In this document: one piece after another, positions 8,451 through 15,498 of the stretch | How the letters are laid out: each line of letters starts with the position of its first letter | Position numbering within the stretch: position 1 is the first letter of the stretch | Origin: CAVVSD01 sp963757125 | GTDB lineage: Bacteria; Actinomycetota; Thermoleophilia; Solirubrobacterales; Solirubrobacteraceae | DNA: 64,000 nucleotides | Direction of reading: 5' to 3' | Assembly (NCBI GenBank): GCA_963757125.1 | Contig: CAVWQP010000009.1 | Coordinates: 682,001 to 746,000, forward strand | Translations under genes and position numbers: made by a program | The notes under the pieces: generated by a model | The model's input: only the letters and a program-made list of their open reading frames with translations | Databases searched by the model: none | What the model was told of the DNA's origin: nothing

Positions 8451-8996
8451 ATGGACCGACTCGCGGCAACGCCGCGTGAGGCGGCGCAGGCGCTCGCGCA
8501 CGACGTGCTGAGCGTCGCCGCGCTGAACGCATACCAGGCGGACGAGGTGCCGGCCGTCCTGTCCGACGACGTGGAGGCCGCACGCTCGCGCGCGGAGGGC
8601 CTGCACATGGAGGTAAATCTGCCTGCTGGACGCGGAGCGGGGCCGATGAAGTACCACGTCCGCATCACGCGGCTTCCCATCGAGGACGAGCCCCGTAAGG
8701 CGATGGAGGCGGCGGGGACGCTGCCCGAGAACTGCGCGCGGCGCGAGCTGCCGGTCCACGACCACGTGGCCGTCCACACGGACAGCTGGCCCGTCACGGA
8801 CTCCGAGCTCATCGAGCTCGCCCTGGCCAACAGGCGACTGGGCTTCCTCCCGCAGGAAAGGGTCTGGTTCGTGCTGGAATGGGCCACGAAGCTGCGGGGG
8901 ATCGATCGGCGCGAGCTGGGGCTGGTGCGCGTCGTCGGCGAAGCGGGGGAGTCGCTCGAGGTCACGCCGCACGAGGTCACGGGTCACCGGCCATGA
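8451..8996 (+). CDS. hypothetical protein, first gene of the nuclease operon
   Basis: 181 residues when started at the ATG at 8451, preceded by AAAGGGG at six bases' distance; a longer reading back to 8364 has no such signal. No signal peptide. The middle contains strands and a HDHVAVHTDSWPVTDSELIELA segment, and the C-terminus has LRGIDRRELGLVRVVGE. I do not recognise a family. Its stop overlaps the next start by four bases (ATGA), and the following three genes overlap in the same way, so it is the lead gene of a tight operon whose only recognisable product is a secreted nuclease. Confidence 0.65.
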   Translation: MDRLAATPREAAQALAHDVLSVAALNAYQADEVPAVLSDDVEAARSRAEGLHMEVNLPAGRGAGPMKYHVRITRLPIEDEPRKAMEAAGTLPENCARRELPVHDHVAVHTDSWPVTDSELIELALANRRLGFLPQERVWFVLEWATKLRGIDRRELGLVRVVGEAGESLEVTPHEVTGHRP

Positions 8997-9202
8997 GTCG
9001 AGATGCCCGCCCCCACGCCGGCACGCTCCAGAGGGGCGACACCGTGAAGCTGGCCCCGGAGGGACCGCCCGGCGTCGTCGTGCGCCTCCCGCGCGCCCAC
9101 CCCGACGAGTTCGGCAAGGTGGTCCCGAAGGCCATGGTCCGCTGGTCCGTCGGCCTGTTCGGCGAGCACCGCCGGGACGACCTGATCGTCGTGGCGCCAT
9201 GA
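8993..9202 (+). CDS. small beta-rich protein, SH3-like
   Basis: 69 residues translated from an ATG overlapping the previous stop by four bases. The pattern (LQRGDTVKLAPEGPPGVVVRL, then PKAMVRWSVGLFGEHRRDDLIVV) looks like a small beta barrel of the KOW/SH3 type, where a GDxV strand is followed by a GxV turn and a VRW strand. Such domains bind nucleic acid or protein, but no specific family is recognised. Its stop again overlaps the start of the nuclease gene by four bases. Confidence 0.6.
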   Translation: MSRDARPHAGTLQRGDTVKLAPEGPPGVVVRLPRAHPDEFGKVVPKAMVRWSVGLFGEHRRDDLIVVAP

Positions 9203-9855
9203 GGCGCTTCGCGCTGGTCATCGCGCTTGTGCTCGCGGCGACGGTCGGCTACCCGTCGGTCGTCGCCATCGACAACGCGGCGGCGGCGACCTGCGCCGAC
9301 TACGACACGCAGGCCGAGGCCCAACGCGCCGCCGACACCCGCGACGGCGACGGCGACGGGCGCTACTGCGAGACGCTGCCCGGCGCAGCGGCCAGCGGCG
9401 ACGATAAGAGTGGGCTTGGGCCCGCCCTGCGCACCGAGGGAGGCCGTGGCACCGTCACGCGGGTCATCGACGGCGACACCATCGTCATCGACGGCCGGAC
9501 CGTCCGGCTCATCGGCATCGACACGCCCGAGAGCGTGAAGCCCGGCACGCCGGTGGAGTGCGGCGCGAACGCGGCGTCACGGTGGATGAAGCGCTTCGCC
9601 ACCGGCAAACGCGTGCGCTACCAGACCGATGAGACGCAGGACACCCGCGATCGCTACGGCCGCCTGCTGGCGTACGTGTACCTCGCGGATGGACCGCAGC
9701 TCCAGCGCTCGATCCTGCGCGCCGGGTGGGCCGGGGTCTATGTCTACAACGGCAAGCCGTTCCAGCAGGTCAGCTCGTTCCGCACTGCGGCCGGCGCGGC
9801 GCAGCACGCCGGGCGCGGCGTGTGGGGCCACTGCGGCGGAGACTTCCACCGATGA
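9199..9855 (+). CDS. secreted thermonuclease with N-terminal Excalibur domain
   Basis: 218 residues. A signal peptide (about 1-30, ending AAAA) exports it. Residues 31-66 match the Excalibur calcium-binding domain (CADYDTQAEAQRA, then DTRDGDGDGRYCE, with the DxDxDG loop and flanking Cys). Residues 85-215 are a staphylococcal nuclease-like domain: VIDGDTIVIDGRTVRLIG carries the first catalytic Arg, IDTPE the Glu, and DRYGRLLAYV the second Arg. Such enzymes cut DNA and RNA and need calcium. Excalibur usually follows the catalytic domain, so the order here is reversed. It is translationally coupled to its neighbours on both sides by ATGA overlaps. Confidence 0.9.
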   Translation: MRRFALVIALVLAATVGYPSVVAIDNAAAATCADYDTQAEAQRAADTRDGDGDGRYCETLPGAAASGDDKSGLGPALRTEGGRGTVTRVIDGDTIVIDGRTVRLIGIDTPESVKPGTPVECGANAASRWMKRFATGKRVRYQTDETQDTRDRYGRLLAYVYLADGPQLQRSILRAGWAGVYVYNGKPFQQVSSFRTAAGAAQHAGRGVWGHCGGDFHR

Positions 9856-10041
9856 GCGTGCTCATCCTGATCGTCGAACCTCCTGCTGATCCCGGCCGTC
9901 GGCCACCTGGCTGCCACTGGGGGCCGGGACCGAGGCGCATGGATGATCGGCTGCCTGTGCGTCACCTCACCGGTCGCGCTGGCCGTCTTTCTGCTGAAGA
10001 GCCCCGAGCGCGTGCCCGCGGCGAAGGACTACGTGGACTGA
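9852..10041 (+). pseudogene. small two-helix membrane protein gene with a +1 frameshift
   Basis: The ATG overlaps the nuclease stop (ATGA). After MSVLILIV the frame is lost; dropping one base near 9876 gives NLLLIPAVGHLAATGG, then WMIGCLCVTSPVALAVFLL and a charged tail ending KDYVD. The stop of the restored frame overlaps the ATG of the next gene (TGATG, 10039-10043), exactly the coupling seen throughout this operon. That makes the restored frame credible. The product would be a protein of about 62 residues with two transmembrane helices. A recent mutation or a sequence error are both possible. Confidence 0.6.
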
Positions 10042-10462
10042 TGGCCGCGCGGGGCAGCTCCTCCTCGGACGGCGGATGCGGCGGGCTGATCGCCGCGGGC
10101 AGCGCTCTTGTTCGTCATCGCGATCGTCCGGGCGATCGTGCTGTTCGTCATCGCCACCTGGTTCATCTGGGCGGGCATCACCGCAGCCACCATCGCCGTG
10201 GTGTGGATGCAGCTCCACCAGGCCCACAAGGACCCGCTGCTCGTGCAGGTGGAGCGCGGCGACGACGAGGTTGTGTTCGTCATTCGCCGCCGGACGTGGG
10301 CCAAGGCGTTCCCCGCCGAGGCGGCGCGACGTGCTGCGCCGCGCCGGGATGTGGTCCGGTCGCCCTGAGACGGCGATCGGCCGACAGAGCAGCGAGACGT
10401 TCATCCGTGAGCTGGTGGACATCGGCGAGTACCTGCTCGTCGAGGAGCGCCCAGACAACTAG
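10041..10462 (+). pseudogene. membrane protein gene with two +1 frameshifts
   Basis: The frame starts at an ATG coupled to the previous gene (TGATG) with a Gly/Ser-rich N-terminus. One extra base near 10107-10110 shifts it into IVRAIVLFVIATWFIWAGIT, one long hydrophobic segment, and LLVQVERGDDEVVFVIRRRTW. A second extra base near 10320-10324 shifts it to RRDVLRRAGMWSGRPE and the end EYLLVEERPDN at 10462. With both bases removed it would encode a single protein of about 139 residues with one or two membrane helices and a cytoplasmic tail. Function unknown. All breaks in this operon are single-base gains. Confidence 0.55.
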
Positions 10463-10524
10463 CACCACCGACCCCCCGCGCGCCGTCACCGGCGGGGGCG
10501 CGACCACACCGAGAAAGGACCTCG

Positions 10525-11178
10525 ATGCAGTACGCAGAACAGAACCCCGATGAGATGGGGGCGCTCAGCCGCTGGCTGTTCGCTGACCTGCAGGACGCCA
10601 GCCGGATCGTCGAGAGCGACCAGTCCCACGGCCGCGCGCTGAGCGGGCGCTGCCTCGTGTGCGACGCGCCGGTCGCCGAGGACGAGGCCAACGAGCTGTG
10701 GGTCGTCGTCCCGGACCGCGGCGACGCCGAAGGGTGGCCGCACGCGACGCTCGGCCAGACGCATCAGCCCTGCTCGACGCTGATGCGGCGCATGAGCGAT
10801 GCCGAGCTCGCGCTGGAGGCCGCCTGGCGGCGCGTGAAGGCGGCGCAGGGCAACGCCGCGCTGAGCACGGACGGGATACGCGACTGGTGCCTCGCGGCGG
10901 CCGAGTGGGCGGCCGCGGAGGTGCGCGTCGCGGAGGAGCGCGGGGAGACGCTGGAGGCGCTCGAGGAGCGCCGCGAGCTGCTACGCGCGTCGCTGGCCAA
11001 CGCGGCTGCGATGCTGGCCACCGAGCGCTGGCTGGTCGAGCAACCCGACGCGTCCGACGAGCAGTACCGGGAGTTCATGGCGGAGTTCCGGTTGATGCTC
11101 GACGTCGGCACCACGGAGACGATCGCCGCGTACGTCGCCGAGCGCACGGCAGGCGCGCATGAGGCGCGGCTCGCCTAG
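10525..11178 (+). CDS. hypothetical protein with helical C-terminal region
   Basis: 217 residues from an ATG with an AAAGGA ribosome binding site eight bases away. The N-terminal part has a CLVCDAPVAEDEANELW motif and a third cysteine further on (HQPCSTLM), which together with a His could bind zinc. Residues 90-200 are long, Ala/Glu/Arg-rich helices, probably a helical bundle or coiled coil (AEWAAAEVRVAEERGETLEA, LEERRELLRASLANAAAM). I recognise no family. It lies 62 bases after the operon ending at 10462 and may be transcribed with it. Confidence 0.65.
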   Translation: MQYAEQNPDEMGALSRWLFADLQDASRIVESDQSHGRALSGRCLVCDAPVAEDEANELWVVVPDRGDAEGWPHATLGQTHQPCSTLMRRMSDAELALEAAWRRVKAAQGNAALSTDGIRDWCLAAAEWAAAEVRVAEERGETLEALEERRELLRASLANAAAMLATERWLVEQPDASDEQYREFMAEFRLMLDVGTTETIAAYVAERTAGAHEARLA

Positions 11179-11195
11179 GTCTAGGAGAGCGTGTT

Positions 11196-11440
11196 GTGCC
11201 GCGCCTGTTGACAGACGGCCTTGAGCGCTTGCCTGTGTCGCGGCGCGAGGATGGCGTGACAGAGGTACTCACAGCCACACTCAAATCCTCGCCACGGACC
11301 GCCGCGCGGCTGATCAACAGGGTTCTCGCCGAGGGCAGCGTCGACGCGGCGCAGGTCGAGTATCGGGTGGCGACGCAGGTCCCGCTCGCCGGCAGACGGC
11401 CGGACATGATGCTCGTCGTTGGACAACATTGTGGCCTCGC
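11196..11440 (+). pseudogene. N-terminal fragment of a PD-(D/E)XK-like nuclease
   Basis: The first 75 residues or so (TEVLTATLKSSPRTAARLIN, then YRVATQVPLAGRRPDMMLVV) resemble the start of small PD-(D/E)XK-type nuclease proteins, where a helical N-terminus leads to a strand with the metal-binding Asp (here RPDMMLV). The expected next strand with ExK is missing: after about 11440 the frame continues to 11585 as low-quality sequence. The gene appears cut by a rearrangement. Family assignment is tentative. Confidence 0.4.
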
Positions 11441-11648
11441 GACCGGACCTCGCGACGCAGGCCACGGTCGTAGCCGAGTGGGCAATCGCGGCAGTCATGA
11501 CCATTGCGGCAACCCCAGTCGGTTGAGTACGCGCGCGGGCTTCGAGCTGTCGTCGAGCTCGGCCCAGCGACCTAGCGCCACTTGACCGCGTCCTCGCAGA
11601 GGACGGTACGAGTGGTCGTCGAGCGGACAGCGTTGACGGGGTGCCGCC

Positions 11649-11893
11649 TTGGTCGGAGGTTGGCGCGTGGTAACCATCACCGAGCCGGTGGGCCGGCGCG
11701 ATACCGCTTTGGCGTGTAAGCAGTACAGCGCAAGCGGGGGCGGGTCCACCACGGCGACGAGGCCGAGGTCGTCAACCTCGCCTGGCGCAGCCCGCCTGCT
11801 CCGTGCTCCCAGTTTACGTGCACGTCGGGCACCACCGTGTACGCCGCGGACGAGTTGGACGTGGCGTTTGTTGCTGCGGTGTTGCCGCTCTAG
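11649..11893 (+). pseudogene. unrecognised gene remnant
   Basis: A reading frame beginning at an ATG at 11649 (RVVTITEPVGRRDTALACKQ) appears to continue after a one-base loss in another frame open from 11720 to the stop at 11891-11893, which ends in TTVYAADELDVAFVAAVLPL. The latter part has protein-like composition and a plausible C-terminus but no start of its own. No family recognised. The surrounding stretches 11441-11648 and 11894-12210 contain only GCCGCCGCC-rich repeats and nothing else I can support. Confidence 0.25.
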
Positions 11894-12210
11894 CGAGGAC
11901 TGTTCCGGCGGCGAGCGAGCCGCCGCCGTCGCCATCGCGCGGAAGGAGCGGCGCGGGCTGCGCCTCGGCTGGTCTCTAACTGCATGGACGGCCGTGTCGG
12001 CACTGGTGTCTCTACCCCGACGCGTCGGGCTCGTCGCGGCCGTCGTACTCAGCCCGCCCGAGTGCCGCGAGCGAAGCGAGCCGCCGCCGGCGCGGGCGCC
12101 GGTGCCGCCCTTGAAGTCGAAGGGAAGGTGCGCGCGAGCCTTCAGGTTGAGGTCGTTGATGTCGAGCGCGTCTTCAGTCGTCTGATCTGCATCGCCCTGT
12201 TACCGCTCGC

Positions 12211-12670
12211 TCACGTCGGCTCAGGCTCGTATCCCGCGCGCAACTCCGCGGAGATGTGATCGTCGAGCATTCTCCGCGCCGCAGCCATGCGCTCCAGGGC
12301 TTCCCGCAGACCGCTCAGCGAGGCGAACAGCTCATCTTCAATCGCTGCGCACCGTGTCAGCGCCTGCTGTGTCTTGTCTCCCTGCGTCTGCTCGGCCCAT
12401 GCCCGAAAAAGCTCCGCGGGTTCGTCCGCTCGCTTCAAGTACTCGCCTCGGATCGCGAGCTTGGCCGCCTCGACCTCCTGGTCGATCGTGATCTGGGCGT
12501 GTCCGAGCTGACGTTGCACATACATCAGCGGACGCCCGGTGCTCAGCCAGGCCGCCGACGCGGAGTGGCGCAGCGCGTGCAGCGGCATGTCGCGCAGGCC
12601 AGCGTCGCGCAAGGCCTCCTTGTGCCACGCGCGGGAGACTCCCTCGTCCGCGCGGTTTGTTGCCACGCTG
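12211..12670 (-). pseudogene. C-terminal remnant of a tyrosine recombinase (integrase)
   Basis: Reading leftwards, VSRAWHKEALRDAGLRDMPL, then HALRHSASAAWLSTGRPLMY and VQRQLGHAQITID match the catalytic core of phage-type integrases: the HxxR motif (HALR) and the second His (LGH). The N-terminal DNA-binding half and the first catalytic Arg are absent, and the usual TxxxYxH strand with the nucleophilic Tyr is not found after ITID; instead a helical tail (residues rich in Ala, Glu, Arg) runs to the stop. It lies 80 bases from the 3' end of tRNA-Leu on the same strand, the classic position for an island integrase. It is inactive as it stands. Confidence 0.75.
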
Positions 12671-12721
12671 TTGCCAGAGGAGCTAGGCGGTGGGGCCTGG
12701 ATGTTCGCCCCCGAGAACAAG

Positions 12722-12746
12722 AAAGCCCCGCGGCTGCGGGGCTTTT
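12722..12746 (-). terminator. rho-independent terminator after tRNA-Leu
   Basis: AAGCCCCGC and GCGGGGCTT (12723-12731 and 12736-12744) pair perfectly over nine bases with a four-base loop. It lies immediately downstream of the tRNA on the minus strand, between the tRNA and the integrase remnant. Confidence 0.75.
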
Positions 12747-12750
12747 CCAG

Positions 12751-12836
<86 letters not shown>

Positions 12837-12927
12837 GAGGGACGGCGGCCAGCATAGCGATCGCCGCGCGCACCCGGCGTCGGAGGCCCGGCGGTTTGCT
12901 TCCGTCCTGACCCCTCGCTACCTTCTA

Positions 12928-12941
12928 CGAACACATGTTCG
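12928..12941. promoter_or_regulatory. LexA-binding SOS box of lexA
   Basis: CGAACACATGTTCG matches the actinobacterial/Gram-positive SOS box CGAAC-N4-GTTCG exactly. It lies 50 bases upstream of the lexA start codon, consistent with autorepression. Confidence 0.9.
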
Positions 12942-12991
12942 TACGAGTGCACAACGGCACCGGCCACCGGGCAGCGAGAGGAGCTTGACCG

Positions 12992-13612
12992 ATGGACCTG
13001 ACGAAGCGACAGCAGGAGATCTTCGACTTCATCAAGCGCTACTCGGCGAAGAACGGCTATCCGCCGACGGTGCGTGACATCGGCAAGGCGGTCGGGCTGG
13101 CCTCGTCGTCGACGGTGCACGCCCATCTGGCGAACCTCGAGAAGCTCGGGCTGCTGCGCCGGGATCCGACGAAGCCGCGGGCGATCGAGATGCTCGACCG
13201 TGCGGTGGACTCGGTGCGGTCGGTCGTCCGGCCCGCGGGCGTGCCGCTCGTCGGCTCCGTCGCGGCCGGTCAGCCGATCCTCGCGGAGGAGAACATCGAG
13301 GAGTACGTCGACGTCCCGGCCGCGGCCGGCGGCGAGGACGGCGACTTCGTGCTGCGGGTCCGCGGCGAGTCGATGATCGACGCCGGGATCCTGGAGGGCG
13401 ACTTCGTCGTCGTCCGGCCGCAGGACGTCGCGGTCGACGGCGAGATCGTCGTCGCGCTCGTGGGCGAGGAGTCCGAGGCCACCGTCAAGCGCTTCTTCCA
13501 CGAGGTCGACCACGTGCGCCTCCAGCCGGAGAACACAACCATGGAGCCGATCCGCTCGAAGGACGTGCGCGTGCTCGGGAAGGTCGTCGGCCTGTACCGG
13601 AGCGTGCCATGA
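12992..13612 (+). CDS. lexA: LexA repressor
   Basis: 206 residues, the usual length. The N-terminal winged helix (LTKRQQEIFDFIKRYSAKNG, then PTVRDIGKAVGLASSSTVH) binds SOS boxes. The self-cleavage site is VGSVAAGQPI (Ala-Gly bond), and the C-terminal S24-type peptidase contains the catalytic Ser in RGESMIDAGI and the Lys in ATVKRFF. RecA-stimulated autocleavage releases the regulon. The start has a GAGAGGAG ribosome binding site and an SOS box upstream. Two other SOS-boxed genes in this window, imuB and dnaE2, are expected targets. It overlaps the zinc-ribbon gene downstream by four bases. Confidence 0.97.
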   Translation: MDLTKRQQEIFDFIKRYSAKNGYPPTVRDIGKAVGLASSSTVHAHLANLEKLGLLRRDPTKPRAIEMLDRAVDSVRSVVRPAGVPLVGSVAAGQPILAEENIEEYVDVPAAAGGEDGDFVLRVRGESMIDAGILEGDFVVVRPQDVAVDGEIVVALVGEESEATVKRFFHEVDHVRLQPENTTMEPIRSKDVRVLGKVVGLYRSVP

Positions 13613-13833
13613 GCATCACCTTGACCCGCGACATCGCCCAGCCATCGCTGCTCGATGCCGCCCCCCGGCGCGGCGAGACGCTCGAGGACGTCATCTCGGG
13701 AGCCTGGGAGGGCCTCGCTGCGCACGACGTCGTGTCCTGCCCGGTCTGCCACGGCGAGATGGTGCCGCGGTACGGCTCGGGCGGCACGACGGTGGGTGGC
13801 CGCTGCCGCGACTGCGGGACGACGCTGAGCTGA
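13609..13833 (+). CDS. small zinc-ribbon protein coupled to lexA
   Basis: 74 residues. The C-terminal half has CPVCHGEMVPRY followed after about 20 residues by CRDCGTTLS, a four-cysteine zinc ribbon. The N-terminal half is a short linker and helix (LEDVISGAWEGLAAHDV). Its ATG overlaps the lexA stop (ATGA), so it will be made together with LexA and is probably SOS-induced. Zinc ribbons of this size usually contact nucleic acid or another protein; the partner is unknown. Confidence 0.75.
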   Translation: MSITLTRDIAQPSLLDAAPRRGETLEDVISGAWEGLAAHDVVSCPVCHGEMVPRYGSGGTTVGGRCRDCGTTLS

Positions 13834-13905
13834 GGTCCGTCCGGGCCGGACGCTGCGTCGCCGGGCGCGTGCGAGTCTGCGGAACCTCTACGGTGCGGCG
13901 CCTCC

Positions 13906-14763
13906 GTGATCGACTGGCTCCTGCCCACCGTGGTCAACATCGTCGCTGTCGCAGGCCTGGGCGTTGCGTCGAGTCGCGCGCTGCGCTCCATGTCGTGGCG
14001 CAGCCTGCTGCTGCCGACGGCCGGCGCGTACCTGATCGTGGCCGTCGCTCTGATCGCGTTCGGCGACGCTGGCCTCGCGTTCGACGGCGACTGGGGCTGG
14101 GCCGCGCTCTCGGGTGGCTTGATCGTGACCGCGTTCGTCTCGATGAACGTGGCGCTCGGGTCTGGCGAGGCGAGCAAGGTCATCACCTCCTCGGCCGCCT
14201 ACCCGGCGGTGACGCTGCTGCTGGCGGCGGTGGCGCTGGGGGAGGCCGTGACCAGCGGGCGATGGCTCGGGACGTTCCTCGTCATCGCCGGTGTGAGCGT
14301 GATCGCCCTGAGCGGCCCCCGGTTGCCGCCGGCCCTGCGCCCGCCGAGGTCCTGGGGGTGGCTGGCCCCGACGGTGGTCTTCACCTGCGCACTGGGGGTG
14401 ATCGGGGTGACGAGCCGGCTCGCACTGGACACGCTGGACTGGTACGACCTGGTCGTCTGGGCGGCGCTGTTCTACACGACAGCCGCCGTGTGCGTGTTCG
14501 TCCACGGACGGGCGCGCGGCGAGCGCTTCGTCCGGCCGGATCGCTGGGCGGTCATCGCGGGAACCCTGGCCGTCCTCTCTCTAGCCGCGCTCTACGTCGC
14601 CCTGGGCAACGGTGAGGCAAGCATCGTCATCCCCGTCTCGTCGGCGTTCCCGATCGTCACGCTCCTGCTTGCGTGGCTGCTGCTGGGCGAGCGCCTCACG
14701 GTCCGCCGCTCTCTTGGCACGCTTGTCGTGATCGCGGGCGTGGTCGTCATCACCGCCGTCTGA
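13906..14763 (+). CDS. EamA/DMT-family transporter
   Basis: 285 residues from a GTG start, with ten hydrophobic segments arranged as two repeats of five helices, each half ending in the characteristic LLLAxxLLGExxTxxRxxGxxLVxxGV motif (here LGEAVTSGRWLGTFLVIAGV near residues 108-127 and LGERLTVRRSLGTLVVIAGV near 261-280). This is the drug/metabolite transporter superfamily; substrates range from amino acids to drugs and cannot be told from sequence. It stands alone, with no obvious partner gene. Confidence 0.85.
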   Translation: MIDWLLPTVVNIVAVAGLGVASSRALRSMSWRSLLLPTAGAYLIVAVALIAFGDAGLAFDGDWGWAALSGGLIVTAFVSMNVALGSGEASKVITSSAAYPAVTLLLAAVALGEAVTSGRWLGTFLVIAGVSVIALSGPRLPPALRPPRSWGWLAPTVVFTCALGVIGVTSRLALDTLDWYDLVVWAALFYTTAAVCVFVHGRARGERFVRPDRWAVIAGTLAVLSLAALYVALGNGEASIVIPVSSAFPIVTLLLAWLLLGERLTVRRSLGTLVVIAGVVVITAV

Positions 14764-14804
14764 GCCGACCCGTCGCGGCCGCGTACCCGCCGTAGTTGCC
14801 CGAC

Positions 14805-14846
14805 GCAGGCCAGGCAGTCGCGGGGACTCATCCTCCGAGGGAGTGG
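14805..14846 (+). repeat. decayed partial copy of the 5' end of RNase P RNA
   Basis: About 40 bases from GCAGGCCAGGCAGTCGCGG onward align with the start of the true rnpB gene at 15146, with scattered substitutions (GGACTCATCCTCCGAGG against AGGCTCGTCCTTCGAGG) and then no further similarity. It keeps the P1 and adjoining helix sequence but lacks the catalytic core and 3' strand, so it cannot be a functional RNase P. It lies 340 bases upstream of the intact gene in the same orientation. Confidence 0.7.
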
Positions 14847-14979
14847 GTGGCTGCTGCCTGAATCGGGGACCACGTTGTCCCGGGGACGGGCGCGCGACCG
14901 ATCTCACACGTGGATCGGGATCGCGCCGCCACATTGGGTCCTCGGCTCCGGCCGTCCATCCCCCAGCACACGAGGACCC

Positions 14980-15123
14980 ATGACCCGAATCGTCTCTCTC
15001 ATCCGGGGCGCGTTGCGACCCGACCCGCACCGCGAGCCCGACGTGCATTTCCACACGGCCGCCGGTCGCCCCGAGGTTTGCCACGACGCGGGGTGCGCGC
15101 GCCCACGCCTGGTCGTGCGGTAG
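14980..15123 (+). CDS. 47-residue small protein upstream of rnpB
   Basis: Starts at an ATG with GAGGA three to seven bases upstream and ends at TAG 15121-15123, about 20 bases before rnpB. The sequence MTRIVSLIRGALRPDPHREP leads to VHFHTAAGRPEVCHDAGCAR, with two histidines and two cysteines (HxH...CHxxxC) that could bind a metal. It sits between the decayed and intact rnpB copies. No family name known to me; the good start signal and Cys/His pattern suggest a real gene. Confidence 0.6.
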   Translation: MTRIVSLIRGALRPDPHREPDVHFHTAAGRPEVCHDAGCARPRLVVR

Positions 15124-15142
15124 CGGCGCGGTTACGCTCTCC

Positions 15143-15473
15143 GGTGCAGGCCAGGCAGTCGCGGAGGCTCGTCCTTCGAGGAAAGTCCGGACATCGCAGG
15201 GCAAGGTGGTCGGGAGACCGACCCGGGGAAACCCGCGGGAAAGTGCCACAGAAATGACACCGCCGATGGCGCCGACGTTCGCGTCGGCGCACAGGCAAGG
15301 GTGAAATGGTGCGGCAAGAGCGCACCGGCGTCGTGGTGACACGGCGGCCAGGCAAACCCCACCTGATGCAAGGCCAAGCAGGACCGTTCGCAGGTTGCCC
15401 GCCGAGGTCCAGGTCGGCCGCATAGATGGATGACTGCCCAACGACAGGATCCGGCTTACCGGCCTGCTACGGG
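15143..15473 (+). ncRNA. rnpB: RNase P RNA, bacterial type A
   Basis: The catalytic RNA that trims the 5' ends of pre-tRNAs. Diagnostic features are the P1 strands GCAGGCC (15146) and GGCCTGC (15461), the conserved GAGGAAAGTCCGGAC box, a GGGTGAAA region with GGTGCGGTAAGAGCGCACC-like helix (15302-15330), the CCAGGCAAACCCCACC element, and the universally conserved ATAGATGGATGACTGCC with AACAGGATCCGGCTTA-like 3' segment. Length about 330 bases. Exact ends are estimated. It is followed at once by a strong terminator. Confidence 0.95.
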
Positions 15474-15497
15474 AGAGCCCCGCTCCGGCGGGGCTCT
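15474..15497 (+). terminator. terminator after rnpB
   Basis: AGAGCCCCGC and GCGGGGCTCT form a perfect ten-base stem with a TCCG loop, followed by TCTT. It lies at the 3' end of rnpB and next to the stop codon of the convergent HxlR gene, so it could stop transcription from both sides. Confidence 0.9.
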
Positions 15498-15498
15498 T

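Noticed and set aside
11495..11935. 146-residue minus-strand frame
   Set aside because: Composition typical of non-coding GC-rich DNA, no start signal, no domain; lies in the debris region.
11894..12210. GCCGCCGCC and GCGAGC repeats that might be a CRISPR or direct-repeat array
   Set aside because: The repeats are short, irregular and unevenly spaced; no spacers, no cas genes.
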